Shown one piece after another: positions 1 to 28,337 of a DNA stretch of 64,000 bases (the stretch's first letter is position 1; each line of letters starts with the position of its first letter). The notes under the pieces were generated by a model, which saw only the letters and a program-made list of their open reading frames with translations, made no database searches and was not told the origin of the DNA. A program made the position numbers and the translations under genes. The DNA is from Piscicola geometra. Its lineage: Eukaryota; Annelida; Clitellata; Hirudinida; Piscicolidae. The DNA is taken from NCBI GenBank assembly GCA_943735955.1, contig OX030959.1, positions 2,145,272-2,209,271 of the forward strand, given 5' to 3'.

Positions 1-1899
1 AAAGCATGCGAATATTGTCCTTTCAACGCCGCTTTCTTCTATAGGCCGTTTGTGTAATGCATTTAATCGTGTTCCAGCGCACATTTATGTATAGTCGCCT
101 AACGCCGCTTCATGACACCGTCGATTGAGGCGGAATTAACGGCTTCAGACGCAAAGAATTGAATGACATTCACATAATGCTTTTCATTTGCATTCTTCTT
201 GCTTTGAAATCAATCTTATTTTAAAAAAGTATATGAATGGCGAAAAACACGAGAACAATAAGCTGCCATGAATCAATTGAGGTCGAAGACAAGGTGTTAG
301 AATAGTATTTTAGTAAAAGTATATTATTTGCAAAGATGTATATGTATATTATCAATCCACAGTTAAAAACACTCAAATCGAATAGCTAAATATTTCAGAG
401 TCTTAAATAGTTTTTATACAATTAAATCCTTGTTGACTCAATTCCAACCGAAGTCGCTTTGGCCTTAAAAATCGGACTTAATCGGGTTTACTACTCACTT
501 ACAAACTCTTACATTAGAGTTTGTGTGTGATGGTAAAGGGCAAATATATCATAAAATGTTCTCTCGTGTGTAAGTCGATAAAAATATGCATATGTGTTGT
601 TGTAGGAACGAAGATTTACTCCTACAAGTATGTGAATGTTCATCAAAATGCATAAATGTGCTAAGACAACACGGGTTAGAAGGTGAAAAAACAGACGTAC
701 TCATCGAGAAATTCAATACACGAAAAGTTGAATTAAACATAGAAATGACTTTTTTGTATTTTTTTAATGTTAAAATAACTTAATCCATCAAAATTATAAC
801 GGAAAAAACTTAACTTCCAAATATTACTTTTGCAAAGATTCTAATCCTAACTCTAATTCAAACTTTTTTAGAATATAGTGCGCAAGTATTGGATAAAGAA
901 AAAAGATAAATTTGTAAAATATTTTCTTGTACAGTTTTTAGAATTTTTTCCGTTCTACAATGTAACGGTTTCTAAAATGGGTGGTGAACATATTGAAATA
1001 GATATATAAATGATCGAAGGGATGTTAAGTGGCCTATCGAAAATGTAAGTGATGAAAGAAGGAAAATGAAAAGAGGAGTTTTTGAAAATTGTATACAGCT
1101 TGTTGCGATTTCACATGCCTGAAACGGCGATAAATTTGGTTCGTGTCACTGAAAATCTTCCTAAAACTTATTTAAATCAACTCAAAAAGGCGTTAGAAAT
1201 TTGGATATAAAAACCAAAGGTTATAAAGAAGGAATACATTTTTTAAAATATTTTTTCAAAGTATAAATCAAGAGACGACAACTGAATTGCAGAATATGAT
1301 GGAAAGGTCTTAATGTAGACTTTAGGGCCGTAAAGATGTCGTAAAAGAAAGAAAATGTGAAAAATATATAGAAAAGAAAAAGCTAATTTTTTTTATTGAA
1401 GCAAAAAAGAATATTAACACAGATATTTCTCAGAAAAAACACAACACCCTTCTTAAGCGCCACATCTTCTCCAAAAGACGCATTTGTTCAGACGATAGTC
1501 ACAACAATGTAGATCCTATGATGTTCTTATAAACTTTATAAATTTTCAGAATACATATTTAAGTTCAAAATTAACTGATGTTAGTTTTCTTGAACCACAA
1601 AAAGGTTTAAAACTCACAGATCAAGGGCTCAGGGACCCTCTAAGGGGCCAGCTTGAGCAACTTGTAAGTCTATTTACAGCATCACCAAGCCTCCGTGATT
1701 CGCTGTATAAAACAACCTTCTCTACGTATCCTTTTTTATATTAATCCCCCTATCAATCAACATCAACTTTCCACCATCATTACAGCCATCATCATCACTC
1801 CATTGTCCCCATAGTAATTTAACTATTTTACCATTCTTCACAGTTTTGACCGTATTTTCCGTTTGAAACACCCGCTGATCGCTTCTAAAGGGTTGAAAC
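1..1899. other. AT-rich stretch beyond the activin-like exon 3, no coding seen
   Basis: No convincing exon was found on either strand. It probably belongs to the intron after exon 3 of the activin-like gene, whose mature-domain exon should lie further left. The only open frames are short and have no recognisable content. A cysteine-rich TGF-beta mature domain was looked for on the minus strand and not seen. Confidence 0.5.
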
Positions 1900-10454
<8,555 letters not shown>

Positions 10455-13400
10455 TGTTGCTAAGATAGTGTTCTGAATCTTTAATTTTTTAAATGTTTTA
10501 TTAAATATTTTAGTAAACGAATTGTGAAAAATACACTTTAAGAACTACTAAATTTTAAGACTAGGTTCAAAAACACCTCCAAACATTTTTTAATCTGAAA
10601 CCTGATTCAAAGCTATTCAAACACTCAAAGGTGACGAGTTTGATGAGAGAAAGGCTGCTTCCAGCGAACGCGTTATCTTCCCTTATATACATGCACGCTC
10701 TCAGCATGCTATACAGCGCCAGACACAAACTTGAGCATTAAGGCAACGAAAACACCGATAAATATGCCTGGGCCTCTTGGCTAAATGGTAGCATCACGAA
10801 TTGATCAAAGGTTTCGGATAGGCTGATGCCCTAATTGCATTTCATCTCTGCATGTTGCATCAAAGGAGCCGAAGAGTTGCATTGTAATCTCGATTATTCT
10901 TGGAGGCTGGGAATTTGGGCTAGAATCAGAGATATAAGAAGGGGTATAGAGGTGTCTGAGAAGTAAAAAATACGAATAAGAAAAAACAGAAAAGAAAAGA
11001 ATGTATATGAAAAATAAAAAGAAAGAAGGACGAATGAGAAGAAGGGCGTGTCTGCCTCAGAGAGTCTTTCAACTATGAAAAGTCAATGATTTAATGGAAA
11101 TTGTTTCTTTTAGTTTTTTGAAGTCATATTTTGTTTATGTATACATATCATTATTTTCTCATATAAACATATATTGAATTTAATTTTTAATGATATAAAT
11201 TCGATTATTCTTGCTGCTGTTTAATCGGCAAACATTTGAAGATTTGAAACGGCGTTCATTGTTTTAACGCTTGATAAGAAGTTTCCTTGATCATCTTCAT
11301 CTTCAAATTATATTATTCTCCATCAACTCCATCATCATCTCTATCGTCCTCCTCGTCATCATCTTCGCCACCATATTCAGTTTCCTCTTTTTCATCGTCC
11401 GCTTTATCATAGTCAAACAGTTTTTCTAAAACTTTTTCTTCATCAACAGTATCTTTGTCTTTTTAATCATCGTTATCAGCATTTTTTTGCATATCAGGTT
11501 ATTATCATCACTTTTTTATTCAACACCCAATCGTCTTTTTTATTACACTTCTCTTTTCAGACTTGGTAATTCTTTCTCGCATACAAAATATACATGGTTA
11601 TTAAATCCTCTATTTATCATATATTTGTCGGCAATACTCTCTCTTCTATCACTCTCTTTCCATTTCTTATCAGTCTATCCTCACACCACGGTCATCTTTC
11701 TTACTCAATGAAAACATTCATTTTATAAAAATAACTCTGAAAACAAATTTATTCGCCATTAATTCCAAAATACTGGTTTCTATTAAACTATCTGTCACTT
11801 GATTAAACTGAAACAATTATCAATTTTTCAGCTTAAATTATCAAAAAAAGGCAAAATTTAATTCATGATGTATGCATCTTTCTATGATAAATTCGTCCCA
11901 TAGGCTTTTAGAAGCCTTTCAAGCTACTATCAGCCTTTAAAACACTATTTATAGTTTTACCTATTATATAATAGTATTTCCATTTTTTATTAATATTTTA
12001 AATTTTCTATAATAAATTAAAAATTATTGTTGAAAACTTTTTTTACCTTCAAGACCACGATACTTGAGATTTTACCTTTTTCTTTTTCTTTCTTCGACAG
12101 GTGTCTGTGTTATTTCAAGTAAAACTTTAAAATTGTATGTATTGTTTCTAATATCTTAAAAGACTATTACAATGTAATGATTTTAAATCTTTCCATTAGG
12201 ATACATATTTCAAAAACTGGAACTAATGCTATTAGTAAGAGTAAGATAGCACTACCATCACTATCGGCTAGGGAGGTTGATGATGAAGTGAGTCAAACAG
12301 TGGATCACCCTATCTTCAGATACCTAGAAAATTCTGGTTGCAAGCCTCTTCAACCAGATCATATTTAATTTAAGTTTTTTTCACTTCTAAAATACTGTAT
12401 AGCGTACAATACTTGTATTCGATTTGTATTCATTAGAATAATTATTCGTATTCGATCGAATAGTAAATCCAGTGTTCCGCACATCTCGTATAATCGTCTT
12501 AATGAGAATTAAATAATTAAATTCTATGCTCGCATTTCAAGAGTCACTTTGCCTGCTTGCCATACTTGACATTCCTGCCACACCTGCCTTCTGCTGCCGT
12601 CATCCACACCTTGCACCGGAAATTCCGACGCGTGGTGATAAGAAGGGTTCATCTATCGAGCAAGCGTTGTCATCCTTTATGAATCCAGGGTTTAATTTGT
12701 ACATTTTACCCAAATAATGGTTTCATCTCTGTGGAACAAATTATAACGTTTGGCGCATTATTGGCGATAAACCATCCGACGACATCCACAAGATACTCTC
12801 TTTGGAGAAACGTGTAGATGTGTTTCTTCAAGCAACCTTCTTGAGACTGCTTCTTCGAGGCTTCCGTGATTGAAGGGACCCATCTCCAACCTTGGAAATA
12901 CGAAAGAAACCGAAATGATAAGCCTGAATGAACAAGAAGAGATTAATTTTAGTTAAGTCACCCATTTCTAAGACTAATTTTAGACCTATTAAAAACTTCT
13001 CCAATCAAGCTTCTGATGCACTGCCCATGCCATTCATTATGCAACACGCATCAAGGCCTCCCACAAGCATGGCATGCAGAATCCATCTTATTTGCCTCCT
13101 AAAAGAGACATTCCAAAATAAACTCTACATATTTTCATCTAAATTTAATCAATTGTTGTTTTTGTGTTTTTATAAAAAATTAAATTATTTTGTCGCTCGA
13201 TTACAAGTCTTATAACATTCGTTTCATGTGCACATGTGTTTTTCTTGTACACGTGTGTCTCTCTTGATGTGTGTGTGCAGGCTTGTTTGTGTATGTGTGT
13301 CTGAGTGGATGTGTTGTACTCGAGGGCGAAGTGATCGCATACTGATATGTTCATGATATGTTCGTCACGTGCATAACACGCCTCTATAAGTACACTGTTT

Positions 13401-13806
13401 ATCTTCATCGATCGCTTGGATACAGTTAGCAACTGAGAATTTTAAATAGAAACACAAATGTTTTTGTTATATACGAACTGAGTGTATTCAAATAAAAACG
13501 ACCAAGTAAATGATTTAAAGCATAGTCAGTAGTTTTTTGATAGGTACCGTGTTATTGTTATCCTGGCCAGAGGTCCCTAGATACTCACTAATCTAATTAC
13601 ACCATCATAAGAAATATTTAAAAACTTCAAAAGTTTGTGCTTGTGTTTAAAGTTGGTGTTTGTCATTACTCAATCCGAAGAGTTGAGAGTTTGAAGTAGT
13701 GAACACTTGAAATACCATAAATTTGACAAGTTCTATAAAACTTGGAAGAAAGGAGATTTCTATATCGACAAGAATTCGCAATAGATTGAAATAAGTTGGA
13801 AACAAA
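10455..13806. other. Intergenic between activin-like gene and CLIC, no gene recognised
   Basis: AT-rich sequence separating the divergent activin-like (-) and CLIC (+) genes; it should hold both 5' UTRs and promoters. Pyrimidine-rich ATC/TTC tracts lie near 11280-11480, and a GT-rich patch near 13220-13310. Short open frames (for example about 12720-12890 and 12928-13215) lack recognisable domains and splice context. Confidence 0.5.
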
Positions 13807-14995
13807 ATGAGTACTACTACATCCTCGGCCACCAACAGCCTATCAAGCAGTCGCAGTAGCAACCACACCTCGCCCTACAACTCACCGTCCTCCAAGCGCT
13901 TCTCAACGTCTCCACACTCTCCTGACCACCTTAAACCTCACCTGAGCTCCGCTGAAGTTTCTCCACTCATAAATCCATCGAACAACATCATCGAAAAGCC
14001 CATCTCAGTCGTAGAGGAAAGCAGCCAAGTGGAGTTGTTCGTGAGAGCGGGTCAGGACGGGGAGTCGTACGGTGGCTGTCCGGTGTGTCAGAGGTTCTTC
14101 ATGCTGCTACTCATCAAGGTACCGCTGAATAAAAGTTGCTTTGTTTGGCTGTTTCAACGCTATCTATAATTATTTAAAGTACCAAAACGTTTCTAGCTTG
14201 GATGACTCCCATATGTTTGTGATGCTGTATTTTTTGATGGTTAGACCTAAAAAATATAGATCAGAAAAAAGACAATTAGCTTTACTAAAATTAGTTTTGC
14301 CACTAACAGTAACAATATGCCTAATACTGTGATCGACTATGCAGGCGGAGTTCAACAAACACCTGCAGTTGGTGGTGACGACTGTGAATATGAGCAAGCC
14401 GCCTCCGGAGTTCAAACGCCTGGCGACGCGTCTGCCAGTGCTCAGTCACCTCGACCAAGTGTGCTGTGAGCCCGACGAGATGGTCCTCAACATTCAAAAG
14501 CACTTTCGCTACCCGCCCATGAACTACGACAACGTTGCTGCCGCCAACGCCTGCAAAGACGTCTTTTCCAGATTCTCCTTCTACATCAAGGACGTTTCGC
14601 AGTCTCCGCAGGCCCTCCTCAACGAGTTATCAAAGCTGGACACCTATCTAGCATCTTCCAAACACATTTTCTTGAACAGAGATCTGCCTGACCACCTCGA
14701 CTGCATCTTGCTTCCCAAACTGCAACACCTCAGAGTCGCCTCCAAGGCTTTCAAGGACTTCAGCATTCCCACACACTTCAAGGCACTCTGGCGCTACCTG
14801 GCCACTGCGTACAACACTCCAGCCTTCCGCGAGAGTTGTCCCAGCGACCAGGAGATTGTCTTCCATTGGGCGTCGAAGCCTGAATGCCCCATGCTGTCGA
14901 AGGAACGGAAGGCACTCGTCATGAACAATGGAGTGCCCCACTACTCCTTTGACTTCCCGAAAGAGGTGTTTGAGGATATTGGGGCAGATAGTTGA
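13807..14995 (+). CDS. Chloride intracellular channel (CLIC) protein, GST-omega-like fold
   Basis: Two exons, 13807-14118 and 14345-14995, joined in phase 0 (ATCAAG|GT...GCAG|GCG), give 320 residues. The C-terminal 250 residues follow the CLIC plan: ELFVRAGQDG, then the glutaredoxin-like site GGCPVCQR (C91, C94), RFFMLLLIK, then TVNMSKPPPEFKRL as in invertebrate CLIC/EXC-4 proteins. An all-alpha domain follows with FSFYIKDV, LDCILLPKLQHL and WRYLATAY. Family members switch between a soluble glutathione-transferase-like form and a membrane form, and act in tubulogenesis and at vesicle membranes. The first 75 residues form a Ser/Pro-rich extension absent from the shortest (about 240-residue) CLICs. 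Translation starts at the first ATG of a long Ser-rich frame. The paralogue class is not assigned. Confidence 0.9.
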
Positions 14996-17683
14996 ATGAA
15001 GTTGAGTAGAGAGTTTCCAATGAGATGACTGGCAGAAAAGTTCATTTATAATCGTTCGCTTGTTTGGTGCTTGAGTGAGGGAGATGTATTTTGAAAATGT
15101 TTTGTTTAAATTACTTGAAGATGTTTTCTTTATGTTAATGATTATTTTTAAGTTGCTTTCACATATAGTTAAGCCTTCTTATAGATATTCGTTCGATTTT
15201 AAATGTTCACTGTTTCTGTCATTTCATTGTGGTAACGCCAAAGTATGAGATAGTTTTATTCTCACTTTGTATAGTCTTCAAATCTTCACTTTTTAGTTTT
15301 TAGGTTCATAAAGTTATTTAAGAGGATTTAAATAGTTTAAAATTGTTAAATATCGTTTCATTCTTAAATATGGTTCAATTTATTTTTATCCAATTATAAA
15401 ACCAAATGATTTAAATCATTAATTATAATACGTGATAAATTTTTATGATGATAATAGAGTGCGGATGAATTATTTTAATAATAATTTTATTTTAATGCCT
15501 CGCCAAATAATTGGCTAGTGATTAATATCGACCTGCTATTAAAAACTTCAAACGTACGGACTGCCATTTAAATTGTCGTCTAATAAACCCCCCTGTGCCA
15601 TTCCACACAACAAATTGCGTTTTTAATTTTTTGACTTTTTTTTCAAATTAATAGAAACCAAATTTTATAAAATGCCAATTTTTAATGTCGATAGAGAGTT
15701 TAAAACTCGTTCGTCTCGATTTTCTTACAAATTATCCTAGAGGGATATTTTAATTAATGTCAAAATAAAATACTGTTATTACTAATTTTGGTTCATTAAA
15801 TCAGTATTTATCACGATGTTTAATCTCAAGTTTAAAAATTATAGAATAAAAAAATACTGATTGCAATGGAAAAACCACCGGGCTTTTTCAAGATGGTTTT
15901 TTCAGTAATTTGACCGATGAAAAAAACAGATTTTGCTGAAGCTTCCAAAAAATATTTTTTACAACGACAGGAACCTTCTTGCATAGACATGATCAACCCT
16001 CATCAACTCCCATTGAATATTCAGTAATTAACACTCAAATGAATTCTACAAGCCTTCTCTTACACCTCCAATAATACATGCTATAGAATGCTGACATATA
16101 GTGTCACAGACCTGTCTGAACACGTCTCTGCAAAACTCTTGGCGCAATTGATTTGCCAAAAATCGTTTGAGTACGACGATTCAAAAATGAATGATTATTC
16201 GGAATTAATTGAAATATCGAGACAAAAAGTTAAATGGTTTATCTTTTTAACTATTCTTTTAATGCCCAGTTATGATAGTGCTAGACTCAAGACTTTTGCA
16301 TTTCCATACATCATTTTAATATTTAATAAAGAGCATAAAACGACTTTAGGCTAAATGCCAATGAGTAACCATGTCTCGATGGATAGGAGCAACCGTGAGT
16401 AACAGCTGCTCCTAGACATGTGCACACCGAGAACGCATCTTAAACAATCTATTGTTTGGAAGATCTATTATAGGTTAGCTTTATGTAAGGTATATTTTAT
16501 ATACTGTTCGTCTATGTTAAAGATATATTAAGCCCACCCGTTGATCCAGATTGAAATAAAAATTCATTAAAAAACTCTTTTAAATAATATTTTTTAGAAT
16601 GTAACAGAATTCCTTAATTTTCAAATATTTATTTTTATTGAATGTCTTAGAACAAAAATAAAATGAGTCGGTTGGGCTTTTTTCGACTCAAATTGTTTAG
16701 AATATTCGCTAGAGTCAGTTCAATGATTTAAAAAAAGAAAAAGAAATCTATCTTTAAACAATCACTCAAACAGAAATGATTTAAATTTTTAAAGTCAAGC
16801 GCTCTTGAATTTGAAGAAAGAGCGCTATAGAAATCTATTTGATTGATTGATTGATTTAAAAATATTGAAAAAATTAGTTTTAGTTTCTTAAAACACCACA
16901 ACTAAAAATTAAACAAATTAATATATTCAAACGTTTTTAGTGATACCTCGTGATTCTTCCCATATGATGAATGGTGTCTGCAGATAAAGATGCTGACGTG
17001 GGCCTCCCTCACCGTTACGACTACGGCTCATTAACCTTCTGACCTCGAGAATCACCCTTTCGTCAAATTTAAATAATAAACCTTGTTTTTTATCCTGTTG
17101 AAAAACTTTCTTTATCAATTTAAATAGTTTTTGTTCTTTTCTATTATTTGGTATTTTTTTACAAAGTCCATTTCAGAAATGATGTAATAGAACTGAGTTT
17201 TTACTCTTTACTTACTTGAGGCATGCCAATTTCTTTGACATTAGTAGAAAGTTTTTGATGAAGAGGAAAACTACGATGATGAGAAGGGTTTTCCAATTTT
17301 ATTTTCAATATGGCAATTAGCATGATTTACTTGGTAGTAATTATTTTTCTGGTATTTGGTAAATTAAGAAGTTAATTAAAAGCACACATGAGACTTATGT
17401 AAAAACAAATTAAAATAAAATAATTAGAAATTATCATAACATAAAGAATAATACTATTTTTTGATCTGTTTTATTTATTTATCTGTATATAATAAAATTG
17501 TACTTCGAGGTTGTTAGTTGCGGCATTAAAGAGAAGGATGTGATTCTGTAGATAGAATAATTTACTTCAAATTACCGTGTATATATTTTCCAACGTTTAA
17601 TGATTTGAAAATATTTAATATATTAAAAATTGAAATATAATTCGGTAGGAAAACATTTTTTTTCAAGCACTCAATCATTGTCA
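14996..17683. other. Intergenic: CLIC 3' UTR and EFA6 upstream region
   Basis: Strongly AT-rich, with no exon recognised. It should contain the CLIC 3' UTR and possibly non-coding or coding 5' exons of the EFA6 gene. The open frame continues upstream of the chosen EFA6 ATG to about 17630, so an upstream exon joined near the TTTTCAAG at 17660-17667 is possible. An 88-residue frame at 16088-16354 has no recognisable feature. Confidence 0.45.
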
Positions 17684-24210
<6,527 letters not shown>

Positions 24211-25242
24211 GTCAACTAGGTTATTAGGTCAAATTGATGGGAAAACTGAAGAGAGTGCTTCAAAGGGCAAATAAGTTTTTTCATCTTGGGATCCAGGGTT
24301 GAACCACGGTTTGACGTCATGAATTTATATGGGTTTGTTGACTGATCCCCTACGATACCTGTGCTTTCTATGCTGCCTACCCTGGAACTTTATTATTATT
24401 ATTATTATTATTTGTTTTTATATTTTTTAATTAAAATTGATTATCTTCAATCGATTCAGCAATTTTATGCTAGTTTCTTTCTTTTACACCGAACCAGCCT
24501 AGGCGCGAACTTTTAGGCCACTTTTTGTTTTCTATGTATTAAATACTGTTTTTATTAAAAACTGTTTTTCGTATCGCTCTCTGATCAAGGTAGACTTTTT
24601 AGTGTTTCTCCCCAGAATTACCCGAAGTTTATTTGTGACATTAATTTCTCTCGAAGATTTTCAATTTCCATTGCCGTCGCCACTTTTTAGAATTTATTAA
24701 CAATTTATTTTGTTTACTGCCTGTGGTATGAAAACCTTTTGGAAAAATACCACGTTTTTTGAATTTTATTGTATTATTCGTAGATTATTTAAAATCAGAA
24801 AACTCTCTGACTTGTGCACTTGAAAGTATCTACCTATTTGTTAACTCTCTCAAGCATACTCGCCACATATGTGTTTCATAGCAGTCATGAGGTTTCATTC
24901 GACTTGATTTAATTCTATAACCTTTAACGTTATCATAATACGCTCTCTTACTAACTCTTGAAGAACTTAAAATCCTAAATATATTGAAGGTGTTCCCAGT
25001 GCTCAGAGTGTCGGGAGAAAAATAGCCCCAAGCCTTTTGTCACTCAACCATCTAAAAAAAACATTTTGTACAATAAATAATTAATTCTTGAACATTTGCC
25101 TTTAGAAGCACCAATTTACCTGGAACGCCGTTGCCATGGCTACACTGCTGTGAGTATTGCAAATTTATATAAGATATATGTATTATACAATATAAAACAT
25201 ACGAATGGAATCTTAAGTGGATCTCAAAAGAAATATCCTAAA
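24211..25242. other. Intergenic: EFA6 3' UTR and TTC23-like upstream region
   Basis: About 1 kb of AT-rich sequence with no exon recognised. It contains a short (ATT)n run near 24390-24412. The open frame upstream of the TTC23-like ATG extends to 25096, so an earlier start at 25096 is formally possible. Confidence 0.5.
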
Positions 25243-28200
25243 ATGTCTTCTTCGTCTAAGGAAGGTAAGGTTGCAGAGGATTCAGAGAGTACGAGTATCA
25301 GCAGCAGTGTCAGTGTGAGGGCAGGTGCTTGCATGACAGATGAAGATGACAAGGACGACAACTATGACTACTCCAGTGACGAAGACAAGCCGCTGAGTGA
25401 TTGCCTCGAGGGAAGCACTAAAGGCAGAATCGAGCTGTTCATGCCGAGGTGTGATGACGAAGGGAGTGAAACCCAAGGAGAAAGATCCCTTTTCACCAAT
25501 TATAGCGATGAAGAAGAAGAAGATTTTGGTAGTGTCGTCGATGATGATGATGATGACAGAGTGATCAGAGGCGTGATAAAACAGCATGAAGAGAAGGCAA
25601 AGGAACACGTTGTCAACATGAACGTAAGTGGGTTTTCATTTTTTTAGGAAAGACTGAAAAAACCCACAAATTATTGCAACTGTCACAACAGGGAGACGAT
25701 GCTGTGGAAGAGTATGTGAGGTGTTTGACTCTGAGGATGGGAAGGTGGAGTAGTGAAAAGGTGGATGTGTGGAGTGGCAGATGGATGGATGGCATGGAAG
25801 CAGCTGTGTTTCATTGCAGACTAGCTGATGTGTACATGCAGTTGAAAGGTGAAGGAGTCTTTAAGAGCTAAACGCGTATAATTAATATTATAAGTACTTC
25901 ACAAGCTGATGATAATGACTTGACAACAAACCTCTTTCAGGATACCCTCTTCAGGCGCTAGAACACTGCCAGAACAGCCGGTCGATCATCGAATCCATCG
26001 AAAAAGACTTTGCAGATTATTCACTCCTCCACTCGATTAGCACAGACCATGGCTCAAGACAGGATGTTGAAGACAACGCTGAAAACGGCATAACAAACTC
26101 TAAAAACTCCAGTCAAAGCATCAAAAGGCATTATAAGCACAGAGAAACACAAGCTCAAAAGTATGAAGCCTTCAAGAACTCACCTGCCCACTACCATCTA
26201 CTGCTCGATCTTCTCTTCACCAAGACTTCCTGCTTTCGCGCACTCAACAAATATCCTTGCTTTGAATTTTCTAATTCTTACCTTCATTTCATTTATTTAT
26301 TTGTAAAAAATAATTATTTTTTTACAACTTATTTAAAAACACAACTTATTTTCCCTTTGTTACCATGTCGTGTTTGTTTCTTTGTCATCTGGAACTCCAG
26401 ATGCAAGCAATGACACAAAAAAAAGTCTTCAACTTTTCATCCTTTCATCCTCAACTCACTCACGCCCAAGAAGGCTGAACGTCTACTGCTGAAGTACCAA
26501 CGAATGCTGACTCTGCTGGAGAAGGAGAGAAGGAAGGATGGAAAGAAGGGTGGAAGGTGGAGGGAAGTGCTGACCATGGAAAATTGCATGCAGGAAATGT
26601 TTGTCAGGTGGGAGATTCATTTAAGTTAGTTACCTTATGAAAATGCATCGATTTAATGGGAAAATTTGTTATGTAACCCATTACTCGCATCCATCTCTTT
26701 GTGCGCCTCGTTGACAGGATTTATGAAGAGATGGACAAGCCAGATCTGGCTTTAGACCACCTGGAAAAAATACTCAACACGGGTTGTTATGATAACGATC
26801 CCGAGAAGATGGCCGCTGCTTACCACACCATGGGAAGGGTATGGAAAGAGAGACTTAATGTCCCTGGGGTGTTATTGGTATTATTAATCAGACGAGCTTA
26901 TAGAAAATTCATATAAATATTTTTAATAAATATTTAAAATTAATTTCTGAGCATACACTTGCACTAAAACAGTTGCAGCAACAGAGGGAGGATGGAGAGG
27001 TGGGAACGGAAAGAGCTCTCGAGAGTTACCTGAAGGCGAATGATTTGCTTGCCAAGCTGTACGTCTGCTGACTCCAAACAAGCATTCAAACACTCATCTT
27101 TAAAATACATATTATTATATATATAATGCACTTGTTCTTTTCCAAATCAAAACGGTTTTTATCGGAAAACACTAATTTTGAAACTAGAATCTCGTTTGCA
27201 TACTGATGCTCCGACGAACGCTTGCAGGCACGGAGAGGCTTCGTTGGAGGTTGCAGACTCCAGCTTCCAGATAGGTTTGAGACTGCTGCCGAGTGGATAT
27301 GCCGATGGTGGGTGCCGATGGTGGGTGCTGAGGGTGGGTGCTGATAGAAGGGCTTGTGAAGGCAGTGGTGCTGTAAAAAATAGATGCGATGCAAATTAAT
27401 CAAGCAAAAGTATCCTTGATTAATTACCAGCAATTTTAAAAAAACAAATCGGCATAAACGATCTAATATCTTTCCTTTCAACAATTCCTTTGTACTTCTT
27501 CCTACTGCCAGACGTGGCAGAGAGTTACCTGCAAGACAGTCTGCAGACGTACAAAAGAATTCTGTCGATGAGCAATGGTAGAACGTTGGAGTGTGTCGAT
27601 GAATTGGCGAAGCTGAGAATGAGGAGGGGGGAGATTGAGGTATTTGTGAGGTCTTCTATGGCTAGATAGTTTTATTGTTTCGTGTAAAAAATATTTAAAC
27701 TATTCCACTCACTGCGGCTCTGCGGAGCGTGGTTTAAATGTTTATGCTTAGGCTAAGTTTCAAAAGGTGATGAAATTAACCGAATAAAACTTCTTTTTAG
27801 TAAGTTGAAAATTATCCGAATTATTTTAACACTCAACTACACACATTAATCTTCAACAAACATTCTCTGTATATTCATGCTTCATTCCAATTCAATACAT
27901 TTCTGTGATCTCTAGCCGGCTCTGGAGCTCCTAATGGAAGCACTCGTCCACAAGAAAGCTTCATACCCGCACTACTGCAGCCAAATCTCGACCCACCTCA
28001 AGACCATCGCCACATGCCATCAGGCTCTGAGCAGACCGCAAGAAGCACTCAAGTTTTTCAAAAAGGTTTGAACATGTCAAATTGTGTTCATTTGCTAATT
28101 AAGGTTTAAAACAAAGTACAATATAACCACGATTATTATTCGTCTTGCGTAAATCTGAATCAAAAAGTGTAAATCTCTCGATAATATCTCAATATACTTA

Positions 28201-28337
28201 TACAATCTTCACCGCTTCCTTCCCATGTAAAGTGCTCAAAGATAGAAAAGGTGGTGTACCCTGCCAAGCACAAGGAGTTGCTGAGTACTCAGAAAAGCAT
28301 CGAAATGCTCCAAAATAATGGATTCAAAAAGAAGTGA
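25243..28337 (+). CDS. TTC23-like tetratricopeptide-repeat protein
   Basis: Ten exons: 25243-25623, 25692-25848, 25941-26302, 26471-26607, 26718-26838, 26973-27058, 27228-27307, 27512-27639, 27916-28065, 28233-28337. The frame closes at 568 residues. The first 127 residues are Ser-rich and acidic. The rest consists of TPR-like helix pairs. The C-terminal block (DVAESYLQDSLQ, then PALELLMEALVHKKASYP, ALKFFKK, KIEKVVYPAKHKELLSTQKS) follows TTC23 in order and spacing, including its 'LLYGPQDKRTLATQQ' end. Vertebrate TTC23 (about 447 residues) is linked to the EvC zone of primary cilia in Hedgehog signalling; that role here is inferred. The exon 3 donor (TTT|GTAAAA) is weak, so that exon's end is the least certain. 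Exon 6 could start 6 bases later without changing frame. Confidence 0.75.

Noticed and set aside
1..1899. Search for the TGF-beta mature Cys-knot exon on the minus strand
   Set aside because: No Cys-rich frame or CC motif was seen; it is probably outside the window.
10767..10835. Short stretch resembling the start of U2 snRNA or a tRNA D-arm (GCCTCTTGGCTAAATGG)
   Set aside because: The similarity ends after about 15 bases; there is no Sm site, cloverleaf or further match.
12718..12891. Open stretch of about 55 codons in the intergenic region before CLIC
   Set aside because: No start, domain or supporting splice sites; probably chance.
16088..16354. 88-residue open frame upstream of EFA6
   Set aside because: AT-rich, with no recognisable family and no partner exons.
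25096..25242. Upstream in-frame ATG for the TTC23-like protein
   Set aside because: The added 49 residues look like AT-rich non-coding translation. The ATG at 25243 begins the compositionally normal Ser-rich and acidic part, though the longer form cannot be excluded.
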